From NCBI GenBank assembly GCA_961205875.1, contig OY540815.1, positions 15,809,638 to 15,873,637 on the forward strand: a stretch of DNA of 64,000 bases, in the 5' to 3' direction. This document shows positions 33,680-46,706 of this stretch, piece by piece (positions within the stretch are counted from its first letter, which is position 1; each line of letters begins with the position of its first letter). The stretch comes from Sialis fuliginosa (Eukaryota; Arthropoda; Insecta; Megaloptera; Sialidae). Under the pieces are notes generated by a model, which made no database searches, was not told the origin of the DNA, and saw nothing but the letters and a program-made list of their open reading frames with translations. The translations under genes and the position numbers were made by a program.

Positions 33680-35945
33680 GTTGTTTTACTGTAACTTTAT
33701 AAACATCTGTTGCCATCTATAAAATTAAAATATAACCGGATCATACAGCTTTCATGTTTAAGAGGAAATGCTAATATACCTATAATAATGCATTAAAAAT
33801 TGCTTTGGGAAATTCTACTTGGTGATTCTATGACGATATTATGATACTTTACGTCTTTTGAATATAAATCAAAACTTTCGGTATCAATATTCATAGCCTT
33901 CTAGAATCAGAAGTCAATTGCAGTATTATATAAGACACAATTTACATATTTGATAATCGTAATAATTAAACGTATAGTTGTAGACTACTTAGGAGTTACA
34001 TAAGTGGTAATTTTTTTTATAAATTTGATAGTTTAAATCGTTAAAATACTATACTACTTATGGCAAGTATGTTAATGCATTTTCTATTTGAGCTTGAATT
34101 TTGGGTTTAGGTTGAATTTTTCCAAGTTGGTTAAATCCAAAATTCAAGCTTAAATGAAAAAAAACTGGTAAGCAGAAAATTCCAAAAATGTTTGAACACG
34201 TGTCTTTTTATTTTTAATCTAGTTTCACCTCTCAAAAGGTAATTGAAGTCCTCATCCAAACACTGCGACGCCCCCTTGTCAGTATCTCTTTAGTTTCAGT
34301 GTAATATTTGTTTGTGAACTCTAGAAGTGCTCTTAAAAACTCATTTTTTTCTGGTCTGAAAAACGTCAAACTTGACACAACCGCTTGTTATATGACAACA
34401 TTTTTTCTAACTTTTTTTCGTAACTGATTATTAGTTGTAAGTAATAATTATTTATAAACTTTCAAATTATCACTTAAAAACGGTAAAAAATATACAAGTG
34501 CCACTAATAATGTCATGAGATAGGGCGTCACTATTGAAAGGTTATAATTTAAAAAAAATGCTACCTCAAATATCAGTATTAAATTAAACAAGTAAAGTAT
34601 CTAATAGAATACTATATATACAATTATTTGTATTTAAAATTGTATTGCATTGTATTGAGAAATAAATTAATCTAAGGTAAAATACGATTATTATAACAAA
34701 GATAAAAATAATGTGAATATTATTGTAATATATGAGAACCTTAAAATTTTGTTTGTAAGAAACGTTTTAAGTTTTGTCGCCACAGAATGTTGTTTTAAAA
34801 CTTGAAATCTTTTAATTAATTAATTAAACTTTTCCATAACATTGTCACAAGGCGAAGTTGAAGTTGTTTTTAGAACAAAAGAATTATTCGACCCTTGACT
34901 CGTAATTAATTTTTGTTACGAATAAAGAATTTTCCTGTTATAATTTGTAGTTGCTAAAATAATATTTTTTGAAAATGCTCTAAAAGCGTGATTAAATATT
35001 GTTTTTATATTTTAAAATGATATATATGTAGAGTTTTATTAAAGACGTACTATATGGCATATAATTGGTCAAATAACCGACGAATAATAATTTTAAAATA
35101 ATTTTTTTTAAATTGATTTGCAATCAGTTTCCAACTTTTTTTGCGTGGTTGCATGATATTTTAGCTTAATAATTATAGTAATATTATTATTTATTTATAA
35201 TTAAAATTATTAGTTAATTATCATTATTCCTATTAATAATTACCTACTTAGTTCATTCAGAATAAATGATCAGTTAATAAACATTAAATTCATCGAGGAT
35301 GTGGAAAAACATGAAGTTTTATACATATACTATAGTCCTGGGTATTTAAGAATGCTTGACATGTTGCCAAGTCAAAAAAACTTTAAAAAAATCGCGATTT
35401 TTTATCACGGCAATTCCCATAAAACTATCGACTGATCAAGATTCAGTCGCGCTCGTGTGCGGAGCGAAGACATAAATCGATTGCAAACCAGTTGTAAAAT
35501 AGTCGCTTCCGCAACTGGTTTGCGATTCTCGTTGCAAAACAGTCAAACGCTAAAAACTAGACCTTAGTTTTCTTTTAGTTTTAAATGCCCATAAACATCT
35601 AATCACTGCGCAGTAAAGATAGGTCTGAAAAACGATAGAAATGCCGTAACGTAAATAGACTGAATCACTTACAGTAATAAAATAGCGTCGAACGCCCAGA
35701 GATTGAGCGCTTCAGATCAGATAATTGACAATCGCCGTATTAGTGGAAGGTCATAATGTGGGGCGCCACTAAACGAGGTAGGTATTGCTGCCATTTCCAG
35801 TGAGAAACTTTATATTCGACTCGATACCCGATTGCTATATTTTTTTGTAACTAATGTTTGTTGTTGAGATCACAGAATAAAGAAAAAGGTTTGCATACAT
35901 GTATAGGTAGGGTTCATATTTATTTCTACATTTATTTTACTTATA
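33680..35945. other. Intergenic DNA with two small hairpins
   Basis: No gene. Hairpins at 34085-34155 (listed separately) and 35483-35528 (GCAAACCAGTTG / CAACTGGTTTGC around a 20-base loop). GACAATCGCCGTATTAG near 35728 repeats a phrase from 30420. Otherwise AT-rich. Confidence 0.5.
34085..34155. repeat. 24-bp-arm hairpin, pre-miRNA-sized
   Basis: Arms ATTTGAGCTTGAATTTTGGG(TTTA) and (TAAA)TCCAAAATTCAAGCTTAAAT pair at 22 of 24 positions around a 23-base loop; total 71 bp. Size and near-perfect pairing suit a pre-miRNA or a very small MITE; I cannot tell which and do not recognise a known miRNA. Confidence 0.6.
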
Positions 35946-36359
35946 CAGTGTATTCCAAGTTGATTAATTTAAGCCATAGGAAATTTAACATGGGGACAAT
36001 TAGAAATGTTGTAGCAGCCTTTGGTCAAATTTAACGATGTGTGATTGGTGCATTTTGAAATGCCGCCTCGGAACTAACTGATAAATTTTAAATTAATCAA
36101 CAGTATTTTGTTTTCAACTTTAGTAAAGAATAAAATACATTAATGAAATTAAAGTAAGCATCCTAGATAAAATTATAATAATATTTTTTGGCAGATATAA
36201 AATTGAAAACAAAATACTAATGACAATTTTACTAAATTTTGTGGCAGCATTTCAAAATGCACCAATCACACATCGTTAAATTCGATCAAAGGTTACTACA
36301 ACACTTCTAATTGTTCCCATGTTAAATTTCCTATGGCTTAATCAACTTGGAATACACTA
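35946..36359. mobile_element. Tc1/mariner-like MITE, 414 bp
   Basis: Left end CAGTGTATTCCAAGTTGAT and right end ATCAACTTGGAATACACTA, TA on each side (35944-35945, 36360-36361). Pairing continues for ~130 bp: CATAGGAAATTTAACATGGG / CCCATGTTAAATTTCCTATG, TGTGTGATTGGTGCATTTTG / CAAAATGCACCAATCACACA. Non-coding. Confidence 0.9.
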
Positions 36360-36494
36360 TATATAAAAAAATAACACAGGACGACAAAAAGCACTTTTGT
36401 TCTATTGTTTTTATTTGAATAGGTGATTTCGAAGATTTTTGACGTGATGAAACTGAATCCATTACCCAAATTGCTTCATCACATTAGGTTATTG

Positions 36495-36898
36495 AGATAA
36501 CCTAATCTAAAAGTGCCAAAATGACAATTTTGGTAATATTTAAGAATTTATTACCAAGTGGGTCATTTTTTAAAAAGTTTTCGTTCAGTAGGAAATAGTA
36601 CTATCGTTCCTCTTTAAAATGAATTTTCATTTTTTACTGTACTTTTTTTTGTCGAGATATGCTACTTTGAATTTACGATATTTTTATAAATAAAAATGGA
36701 CACAATACACTCTACTACATATAAATATATCAATATCTTCAAACTAGTGTATTTCAGTGAAAAAAAAATCGTACAGTAAAAAGTAAAAATTTATTTTAAA
36801 GAAAAATATAGTACAATTTCTTACAGTGAACGAAAACTTTAGAAAAAATTAATAAATTCTTAAAAATTTCCAAAATTGTCATTTTTGATTAGGTTATC
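36495..36898. mobile_element. Inverted-repeat element, 404 bp
   Basis: Left GATAACCTAATC and right GATTAGGTTATC; pairing continues inward (AATGACAATTTTGG / CCAAAATTGTCATT, TTAAGAATTTATTA / TAATAAATTCTTAA, AAGTTTTCGTTCA / TGAACGAAAACTT). Target duplication not identified. Non-coding. Confidence 0.8.
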
Positions 36899-38339
36899 CT
36901 ATTCAAGTAAAGATTACATAATGATGTCGGCCTGTATAATTGTTAGTCAGAAATAAAAAAAAAACAGTACAACGAACAAATAAAATATTAATAAAGATGA
37001 TACATTTTCATGTCTGTATGTTGTTGGGAATGGCTATGTAAACAAAGGCATACCAACATACATAGCGGTTGTATTTTCATACATACATAGAACCCAATCA
37101 ATATTTATTAATTGGGCCAATTTTCTGAGATCAAAAGCTTTCCGTTAACTAAACAACAAACGTTCACACATTGTATGTATACATATTATAATATTGCATT
37201 TATTATAGCTGCGAACCACTCGTATTGCGGTTTGCAACCACAGTGCTTTCATTTGGCACTAACCGCACGATTTGGAACGTTTTACAAGAAATTAACATCG
37301 CTGCCGCGTTACAAAGGCCACAGAATTAACGGATTGCCGGCTGTACTATGCTCTTTGTGTTTTTTCGTTATTTTTTTATATACATACGACTTCAGTAGGT
37401 AGATATACATATGTGATCTGTATTAAATAATACTACAACAGGTATAACTGTTTCATTATTTGAGAAACAGTAGGTATTAACTACATACCTATATGTATGT
37501 ATTTATAAGTAGGTATATTTAAAGGTGTTATAATTGTGATTAATATATTATTTATAAAAGAATGAATTTTTAATAGTAATATATAGGGGAAGTGGGGGCA
37601 AGGTGGTCTAATGATACATTACCTACATTAAATAATTATGTACACTATTTATTGTTATACTGATGTGTCTACGATTTTATTCTTATTTTATTCATAAACT
37701 GGGTTTCAATTTAATTTAATGGTTTTTGAAAAGTAATTAACACATTGAAAATCATATTTTTTTGTTTTTCCAATTATAATTTTAGTGTACATCTTGCTCA
37801 CACCTCCCCTATGTATACTACATAGGTATTATCTCTGTATAACGTTATATATGTAGGAGGATAGAGATTTAATATTTATGGATATTATTATTCATATACT
37901 AACATATGTAAATACACAGATAGGTACTATCTGTATTTTCGTTAAATAAATAAAAACAATAACACAGATTTAATAAACACATTCTTGTTCTATATTGTGA
38001 ACGTTCTATGCAGTTCCGGTATATAGTAATAAGGAAGCAATAAGATGGAAAGCAACTAAACCTTTTTCTTGAATCTAGATGACTTTATCACCTATTGTAA
38101 ATGCTTCCTTAAATAAATAAATAAATGAATATTTCAACATAACTCTGGGTAATCATTTTGTATGCGGTCTACAAGAGATTGAACCCTTTTCAGTGAAAAA
38201 AAGGAACACTTATATTTATAAGTTATAGTTATAAAAATACATTTTTAAATTTTGGTGCTTTTTGAGAGGGGAAAATGGGTTACTAAATTTTTTTATTCAC
38301 AAAAAGAACAAGTTAATACATATTTTGTAATCGGAGAAC
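36899..38339. other. Intergenic DNA, nothing clear
   Basis: The 96-codon plus frame 37112-37402 lies in a slightly GC-richer patch (37195-37350) but has no recognisable domain; not called. 37586-37611 (AAGTGGGGGCAAGGTGG...) is a phrase of a worn dispersed repeat. AATAAATAAATAAAT near 38113 is a microsatellite. Confidence 0.45.
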
Positions 38340-38402
38340 AATTTTTTTCCTCATTTTAAACGATCACAAAGCTTCTCGTATCTTCAATGTGGCGAGGAAG
38401 TG
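38340..38402 (+). repeat. Family A fragment, right end only
   Basis: AAACGATCACAAAGCTTCTC followed by GTATCTTC and GGCGAGGAAG matches the right end of family A. Confidence 0.8.
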
Positions 38403-38861
38403 TGTTCATAATTTTAACTAGGGTTAAAATGATTTTAAAATTATTTTTGTTTCCTTTCTAATTTTTCTTTGATGTACGGAATTCACGGAGCATGCTGGGT
38501 AGTCGTTAAAAATTTTGGTTATGAATTTTTAATGAGTATATAATATCTGTAAAATTAAAAAAAACGGTGTACATTTTATTAACAGTAGTGTGAGATAATT
38601 ACATTTTTGTAGTAATTATTTCACAATTAAGATAAAAGTTTATGAATTTCTCGGTATTATTATTCATTATTTAAACTTAGTTTAAATTATTTAAAATATA
38701 AACAAGTGTCTTAATAATTTTAGATGTATTATTATTATCATTTCGTAGATAATATTGCAAAAAATTAATAGATTTGTAATTAAATTAAAAAGCGAGAACT
38801 TTGAGGGTGAAATACGACATTATTAATTATGTATTTTATATAAATAATTTACAGTGGCGTA

Positions 38862-39013
38862 ACTAGAGGTTGGCAAACGTACTCCTCGAGTAGAAGAGTT
38901 AAAAAAATAACCTAACACCAGGTTAGCGCAAAAATTAATTTTAAGGTGTGATAAAATCGATGTAACGAAAAAGGCACCCTGCCCTGGTGTTAACTGTTTA
39001 GCTACTACGTCTG
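38862..39013. mobile_element. MITE-like fragment with CAGTGGCGTAACTAG end
   Basis: Left end CAGTGGCGTAACTAGAGG resembles hAT MITE ends; the right side TTTAGCTACTACGTCTG is an imperfect complement. No target duplication found. Non-coding. Confidence 0.45.
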
Positions 39014-40617
39014 TAGTTATATATTGAATTATATTGTAATGAAAATAATGATGATTATGATAATGTGCAAAAAATTAAAAAAAGTGTTTTTAATTCAAGT
39101 AATGTTAAAAAAACCACCCGCCCGATATACTTTCATAAAATTTTATAATTAAATATGCATATAATATATTTTATAAACGACTTTTTGTCTTTCTATTAAT
39201 TTTAGATATTTGTAGAAAAAATTGAACTGAAATACATTAACAAATATTTCTCTAAACATAATGCTACTGAGAAATCCTATTTACCATTTTAAATTTATAC
39301 GTTTGGACCTTTATAATCCTGGATTGTAATAAATTCAGAGAGCGCTATGTATCAGCTACAGTCGCATTTAACGAAGCTTTCAGAGCATTTAACAAAGTGT
39401 GGGATGAACAAATTATTTAGATTTCTCTAGATGAATAATAACACTGAAATGAATATAATCATTTAAGCATATTTGTTAATGTAGATTATGTATAATAGTT
39501 GAAATTAATCATTACCTTACGTTATCTTCAAAATCCAGTTCCTTTAGAGTTATGGATAGAAATGAAAGCTAACTTCATTTTTTTTGTCGATTTTTTTTTA
39601 TTTTGATACTCGACACTTCTTACCAACTTTTTTTAATACGTCTATGTTATTTTAAATCTGGCTTTTTGAAAGACTTACAGGGGGACCACCAGACCCTTGT
39701 CGCACCAATTTTCCCCTTTCGTTATAACATATAGTCTCCAAGGAAATATGCCCCCCCCCCCCTCCCTGTCTCATATGTCTTTTACTATATGTGTAAATAT
39801 TTTTATAAAAAAAAACTTATTTTAAAATTTCTCTCCCAAAAAGATTAATACAAATCGAAAAAAGTAAGATTGTTTAGCACCTACGAAGATCAAAATATAA
39901 ACAAATTGCATTAAAAGGAAGCGAATTTCTTAACAAAACATATCCTATATACCTATATATATATATTAGTTAGGTTATTTATAAAATGTAATTACTTTAA
40001 TGGGAAACCAAGAAGTCTCTAAAAACAATTTACAAAAAAAGGTTACACATTTGTCTGAAACCCAGTCGTCGTATGTATCCTAATACGTCTAAACTTTTCT
40101 CACATAAATGTGAAAATGTATCCCTAAGGCAATATAAAGGGTTAATCCCCTCCCAAGACGAGGATTAAAACTGGATCACTATCACTGCGCTCTATGAACT
40201 CTGAATAGCTCTAAAACTATATCGTATATTGAAATATGTGTCTATAGAATATACTTTCAATAAATAACTAACACAGATTTACGATTAGAGACGCACAGCA
40301 CCGTAACTAGATATTTATTAACCCTCACAAATTTTCTTTATTGTTTCTTATTTTTATTTTAGATTTTTTTAAATCATTACGAAATTGATTAGACAAAAAA
40401 ATATTTTTAAATTGTGCATTTTTTGATTAAATTAAATTATGTAAATTTTCAAAAACAGGCTTCGAGATGATAAAAAAAAATCAGTCTCAAAATCAATTAG
40501 GCTGTAACATTTTAAAAGATTTCAGAAAAAATAGTTCACACTAATCAGTTTTGGCCTTTTTTATGAAAATTAAATTTTTTTAATACCCATAATAAAAATT
40601 GTCACAAAGTTAAAAAA
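39014..40617. other. Intergenic DNA, nothing identified
   Basis: AT-rich with a C-run at 39750-39762. A 49-codon open stretch ends at 39420 (tail ...FNKVWDEQII) and overlaps a second open frame; neither has splice support that I trust. No gene called. Confidence 0.45.
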
Positions 40618-40840
40618 TGACACTTATAGACTCAGGAATTACTGAACCGATTTCAATGCGGTTTTCACCAATTGTTAGATCATTTTTCTGTGCAGTATCG
40701 TGGCTAATAATATTTTATGAAAACCTAAATTTTAATATTTAATTTGTGTTTTCGCGAAGTCAGTCAATTCGTGGTGGGTGAGCATTCTGAGCATGTTGAA
40801 TATTTTAAATATTAACCCAGGTAACACCGGGTCCAATGCG
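40618..40840 (+). repeat. Family G retroposon-like repeat, copy 3
   Basis: Most complete copy: TACTGAACCGATTTCAATGC, 'TTTTCACCAATTGTTAGATC', ATATTTTATGAAAACCTAA and the terminal CCCAGGTAACACCGGGTCCA. Same order as the pieces at 3599-4290. Non-coding. Confidence 0.75.
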
Positions 40841-41089
40841 CTATTTTGTAAAATAAAATTAACTGTAATGTAAAAATTCAATAAGTCGTAGATTTTAGAT
40901 TTTGTATATACATACATATTACATATGTACCTACTATTTTATAGCATGCTTTTTGAAAAATATAAATTTTATTTTAAGCAATTCAATCTATCGATATATT
41001 AAAATTAAAATGTATTTTCTCGAGAAATCAGAATACACTTGTTATTTCTATTCTACTGTAACACACTATCAAGTTTTCAAGCCACAGAA

Positions 41090-41290
41090 TCTGTCACTGG
41101 AAGGAATGTTTTACCAGTCTCTAACCTCACTCTTTCACCCTCTGCATTCATCCCCCGCCGCACTTTCGCGGTTCAGATGAAGCTTAAGAGGTTCGCACGC
41201 ACGCACTGCCCTATATCGTCAGTCTTTGTGGTTGACCGCGCTGGCTGAAGCTTTTTGCGGCTTAATCTTCTACATCCAATCTGTCAGTAC
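41090..41290. other. GC-rich island, possible promoter or leader exon
   Basis: Stands out in GC and CpG (CCCCCGCCGCACTTTCGCGG, CGCACGCACGCACTGCCC). Contains TCAGTCTTTG and TCAGTACG, both initiator-like. The 69-codon frame 41039-41248 has no known family. Could be a promoter or 5' leader of a gene whose body is elsewhere. Confidence 0.3.
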
Positions 41291-41469
41291 GTTACTGCAT
41301 GTATGTTAAGACGGAGTAATTTTTTACGCATGGATGGTAGACTTAACGTGTTTTCTTTTTGAAGGAAATGTCTGTGAAATTATGTTAGTGGAAATGAATA
41401 TACGAGTATATATATCTATTTAGTTTTAGATCAAAGTTACATATTTTATGTAATCTTTTCAAAACGTTT

Positions 41470-41661
41470 TTAGGGTTCCGGAGAAACCCAATTAATCTCA
41501 CTTTGTCGTCTGTCCGTTATTTTCAGTCAAAGCAAGATATCTTGTAAAATGATGCCATATTATAGTAAAAGATTTTTTTTTTTAATATTTTTCTCAATGT
41601 ACAGTTTAAATTTGGCACGACAGTTCTGAATCATCCTGTATATATGTGTGTGTGTGTGTTT
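41470..41661 (+). repeat. Family H 5' fragment and (GT)n microsatellite
   Basis: 41470-41555 matches the start of the 43281 repeat (AGGGTTCCGGAGAAACCC, 'AATCTCACTTTGTCGTC', AAAGCAAGATATCTTGTAAA). 41643-41660 is a short TG/GT run. Confidence 0.7.
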
Positions 41662-43280
41662 AATGATTAAATCAGAATTTGTAATTAATTTTTTTCTCCA
41701 AAAATGTTTCTGCAAGCACCTGAATTTACGAAATAAAAATTCGTCGGTAAAGTAGAAAAAATTCAAAAACTCTGCAATAGGAATTTACATGTAAACAAAC
41801 ACGTATTTACAAAAAAAAAATCCCATGAAAATTCAAATTCGCTTAATTTTACAAATCAAGCTGGCAACACTTCAAAGTCGGTAATGAATATTGAACACGG
41901 GAGACGTTGCGTAAATAAATATCCAATTTAAATGTATTTTTTACACAAGCGGAGGAAAGAGAAATCAAATATTTCATTTAGCTATTTTCTCCGCACAAGA
42001 TTTTCAACAAGGCGAAACTGTTTTCTTACACAAATCAATAACGTAAATATTAATCTTAGTTTTCTCGTTTTGAAACATTGAAGTCTACTGTCATAATAAA
42101 TTATGTTAAAGATGAATAATAGTGCTTCATAACTTATGCACATGTATGATTATTGACTTATATGTTTATTACAGTATTTTATATTAAGGTATTCTGTTCA
42201 AAATAATGTACGTGAGTGATTTCCAACGAATGTAATAAAATAAAAGTAGAGTAGGGGTCCCCAACCCTACCGTTTAACGTGTGCTAGCTGATGTACGTCA
42301 ACGATAAAAAAATTTAAGTTTTCAATAAAATGTTATGTCATTTTTATTTTATTTAATAACTAATTAAATAAATATAAGCGTATTTATTTGAAAATAATTA
42401 TTTCTTTGTAAATATAATATATCATTTTACAAAATTTCTTCTCTCAAACGCACCGTAATGTATAGTCGGAAAAATATGTAATAATTACATATTTTTTCAC
42501 TGCTTATTCCTCATGTTACCTAACGTAATAAAATATATACTAACATCTGAGCAAAGAACATATCTATGAAACGAAAAAAAACGTGTAAATCGGATAAGTG
42601 GTTCTCGAGTGATAAACGTACTAACGGACAGACAGACAGAGAGACGTTTCGTTTCTTAATAATCAATATTTTGGACGCTATGATTTTTTCCTGAGATACT
42701 TTTGAACAAAGAAAATAGATTCGAATCGTACTTTTGCAGAATGACATTATAGTTTAACTAAAAGTTTAATTAAAAATTGATCAAAGTAAATTAAATGGCA
42801 TTTATCAAATTAATTTGTTTATGAAGAATACGCATATAATGTTACGTCTTACGTGAAACACAATACCAAAGTAATTGAAAATAGAATCCATGCTGCATAA
42901 ATAAATATTTAGAGTATGTAACAATCGTAAATGTCACAGCAATCTCAATTTATTCTCTTTAAATACTTCAAACTTCAAAGGGTTGTATCTGTAAATTGCT
43001 ACTTTGTATTTTAAATTACAATGTGAAATCTTATAAGGTTTACTTGGTTTTAAAATTAAGATGCATTGTTGTAAGTTCAGAGCATTTACATGTAGATATT
43101 TAAAAAAACATTATTTTACTTATTTCTATAGAAAATACTAAATTTAGATATTTAAAATACCATTTGAAGACTTAATAAAGCTATACTTAGATGTATATTT
43201 ATCGTCGTCTAGATTTATTAGACCTCACCCCTCCGAAGTCGGCGCCTATGCCTGCGACGCAGTCTCAAGTTAATCATTAA
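41662..43280. other. Intergenic DNA; hAT-end-like TAGGGGTCCCCAACC at 42252
   Basis: No gene. TAGGGGTCCCCAACCCTACC at 42252 looks like the outer end of a hAT element, but no partner end is visible. AGCTGGCAACACTTC near 41861 resembles the phrase in the HP1 promoter region. 42590-42650 has a GACAGACAGAGAGACG block of a worn repeat; the 75-codon frame over it is not a gene. Confidence 0.4.
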
Positions 43281-43890
43281 GGTTCCAAAGAAACCCTATT
43301 AATCTCACTTTGTCGTCCGTCCGTGTGTCGTTTTCAGTTAAAGCAAAATATCTCGTAAACTATATAAGCTAGAAACTTGAAATTTTTACTGATCATGTAA
43401 AGTGGTACCCTTTAGATTAAAAAATATTTTTTAGTGGGGGGGGGGGGGTGATTAAAAGCTAAAGCTAAGCAAAAAATATATTTTTGATATCAAAATGTAA
43501 AATTAAATCAATGGAATTCGACCCTATATCTTTTTTTTTTTTTATTTAAAAATATCGCCTGCAGGTGGCTCCAAAGTAAATCTAAAAAAATAATCCCGTA
43601 AAATTGCGCATGTAAGGGGCTTCAAGCAGTAATGAATTTACCCTTCCCCTCTCACTCGGTTCAAAAAATTGGTAACGGGGCTTTGTTAAGACTACCAACG
43701 ACAAATACTAAATTCAAATTTTGGAGAAAAAGGGAGGGGCGTCATAGAGTTAATTGTTTTATTTTCATATCTAGGCATATCGGGTGTCAAAATGTAAATC
43801 TCAATTTACAATTTAACCCTATTTATTATTATTTTAACTCAAAAATGCACTTCTAAGTGGCTCCAAATAGTCCACGTAGTATGTACCTAC
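43281..43890 (+). repeat. Family H dispersed repeat, copy 2
   Basis: Starts AAGGTTCCAAAGAAACCC, then TGTCGTCCGTCCGTGTGTCG, and later shares the blocks listed for 31125-31540. Contains a G-run at 43435-43447. The 74-codon frame 43632-43856 is part of the repeat. Confidence 0.8.
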
Positions 43891-44245
43891 AGAAAAAATT
43901 ATATTATAATAAACATTTTTTAAAGGATTTTTAATTTAAATAATAACGCGGTGGTAAAACGATAAAATATAATTTTATCGATCATAAAACATTCGTACAG
44001 ACATATACATTACCCATGTATGTATGTACATATGAATTAGTATAATTAACAATACTCATCTTATTCACTACAACAGCCAATAGCGAGTGACTTTTTTCCT
44101 CTTGTTACTCTATACGATAATTGTAGCAAATCCCTGAGGACTTTTAAATTTTTTATATCTCTCTATGAGATTAATTGAAACAGGAGTGGTACTTAAAAAC
44201 GTCATTTATAACCATTTGTATGTAGCTATATAGTGCGGTCTAGAA

Positions 44246-44963
44246 CAGGGTTGGCCAATCTGCGGCCCGCGACACTCTTGTGTGCGGCCCGAGGCCACAT
44301 ATAAAAAATGATGTTTTTATAATTTTTCAGAATGACGTTGGTTTTAATTTCCCGTTGTTTTCTTTAAAATATTGTTATATTTATGTGACTTAACTACTCA
44401 TTTTAATTGATACATCTTTTCTTTATAACATAATAGAAAATTAGAATTTGAAATATTTTTGTGAATAAATAAAACCGTTATTTATTAGTATTTTAAATAT
44501 GTACTTAAAACTTGAAACCATACAGGTATATTTTGTTTTTGGTAAAAAAATTTTAATTTTAAATTTACTATGATTGGACACTTCTTTGTCTTTTCCCCTC
44601 GGATCAAATGAGACAAATTACAATCATTTATCTGTAATGGGGAAAAAATTGAGAATTTGTTTTGTTATTTATTGATTATACAAAATTGTAAATATCTAAG
44701 TAGTGGGTAATTTTTTCTCTATAACTCCTACACTCCTGTAGGATTTTTCCCGCCAGATCGAATGAGATAATTACAGCCGGGGCGAAATATTGAAGGTCGG
44801 TTATATGTATAAAATCCTATGAAAATTAGCTTTACATTTTTTATGCTCAAAATAAAGAAATTGATTAAAAAAATTCAAAATCGGAAAATTATTTATGTGC
44901 GGCCCTTGGAACATTTTATGTTATCAATGCGATCCGTGGTACAATTTGGGTTGGTCAGGCCTG
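44246..44963. mobile_element. hAT-type element, 718 bp
   Basis: Perfect 8-bp duplication GTCTAGAA (44238-44245 and 44964-44971). Left end CAGGGTTGGCCAATCTGCGG, right end TTGGGTTGGTCAGGCCTG (imperfect complement). GTGCGGCCC occurs at both sides (44280-44290 and 44896-44905). The 'ttggc(c)aa.ctgcggcccgc' end is a widespread hAT style. Non-coding. Confidence 0.92.
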
Positions 44964-44971
44964 GTCTAGAA

Positions 44972-45984
44972 TAATATAAGTATATATTATTATATCGCGT
45001 GGAATATTTACGATTATTTCATGTATGTGATAATCATTTAATGTAACATTTTAAATTAAATTATAAGTGTCAATATTATTAATGATATGCGTTCAAATAT
45101 GTATAAAAATTAAAAATATTGTAGGTATATTTTTATTTATTTCAATAATTATTATGTTAGTCAAATGGAAAGACCTAGCGATTTATTTGTGTAATTATCG
45201 ATTATTTCGAAAATATGTTTTCATAAAAGCTTCAAAAGGAAATTAAAATGTATATATTTTTTAAGACAACCACTTGTATTTTTTTCTTCTTTTAGTTTTC
45301 ATACAAACTTTTTTCTTTTCACAAATAAATAATCATGTATTTAAATACATACATTTTTGCTGCTATACATTACATATGTACGTCAAAAATGACATTTAAA
45401 CATGAAACAATTGAGGATGTCTAAAATATAAAGAAGCAAGATTCTGTCAAGGGAGTAAGGGAATATTTAACTTCAAAAGTAGTAGTGACTTTTATATTTT
45501 ATTTTTAATTTTCTATTAAAACATTATATTTTCACGTAACTTGTGTTGTTCTTGACATATTTTTAATTTTTCTATAAAAAATGCCAATACAACTTTTGAA
45601 GTATAATATTCCCTTGCGAATATTTATTCCCAATTGTTTCAAAAATCGTTATTTTTTTGCGTTCGCTATTTACTTTGACATATTAAATTACATTTTGACA
45701 TTTAAAATGTCATTTTGATGTTTGCATAGCAGACAAATTTAGATTTAAATTGTTAAAAACTAAAAATATTTGAAAATAACCAGTGTTTTTCAATAAAATT
45801 GCATAAAAATTAAATGGTTCGGTATTTATTAAAAATTCTTTGATAAATAACTAAGTACCTTCGATTCATTTAATAATACAGCGAAAAATGTACTAAAGCA
45901 AAACGTACTAACGAGGTTCCACTGTATTTTAAATGACTGAAAGTTACTCTGATCAATTTTGTTTTAAATACATGACTATTATAA
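44972..45984. repeat. Spacer with diverged family A relative (45430-45800)
   Basis: Minus-orientation similarity to family A: CACGTAACTTGTGTTGTTCTTG, TATTCCCTTGCGAATATTTA, TTTTGACATTTAAAATGTCA, and AAAATTAAATGG-type text. The rest is AT-rich with nothing seen. Confidence 0.6.
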
Positions 45985-46463
45985 GGTACTGAATATGACC
46001 CCAGTAATGGCTATTTTTTAACTTAATGTACTGAATTAGAAATATATGATGCTATTTGATTACTACCATTTCTGAATATAAATCTATATACATTTAACTG
46101 TCTTACAACGTGATTTGATGACAATCGGCCAATGGGTGTGAAAATGGTGAACATTTTAACTAACTAAGTATTAGTATAATTTATTATCATAGCAACTACT
46201 TTACATTGTTTCAAATTTGACGATTCTTTCTTTTATATCTTTTGTGTCGTAGTACTTATCATTTTGTAATCATTAACAAGTATCCATCACTTCGTGCTCA
46301 TTACTGGTTTTAATTTATCCATTACTGGAGATAAAACATAAACAAAATAAAATGCTATAATTAAAAAAAAACACTATATTTGCATACTTCGTTAATTAAA
46401 TTGGTTAAATAAAGAGTTACTTGTTACACGTCAATTATAGCGGCCATAACTGGTGCCAGTACC
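45985..46463 (-). mobile_element. Family B inverted-end element, copy 3
   Basis: Left end GGTACTGAATATGACCCCAG (deleted relative to other copies), right end ACTGGTGCCAGTACC. Contains ACAACGTGATTTGATGAC, 'TTTGTGTCGTAGTACTTATC' and TCATTACTGG landmarks. No gene. Confidence 0.85.
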
Positions 46464-46706
46464 TTATTAATATATAAAATATATACTCTTTTTTGAAATG
46501 GTTGGTGACTTCTCACTTGTAGTTTAAAATACTTGATGTATAGTATAGAATAGGAAAAAGCAACACGAATCGCGAATCTTGAATGTCTAAAAGACAAGAC
46601 GAACAAAGATTTAGGTAGTGCTATATTAAGTAAATATTTGAAGACTGTAATTAATATTTATACACTTTATATGTATTTAATAATAAACGCACATAATTTA
46701 TTACAG

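Noticed and set aside
37112..37402. 96-codon plus-strand frame in a slightly GC-richer patch
   Set aside because: No recognisable domain, no good splice sites, and ATG context in a repeat-like region; left as unassigned.
39266..39420. Two overlapping short frames with protein-like composition (tail FNKVWDEQII)
   Set aside because: A direct repeat of GCATTTAAC inside explains part of the pattern; no start codon and no secure splice site.
42252..42272. Possible hAT element starting TAGGGGTCCCCAACC
   Set aside because: No complementary end or target duplication found within 1.5 kb; only an orphan end.
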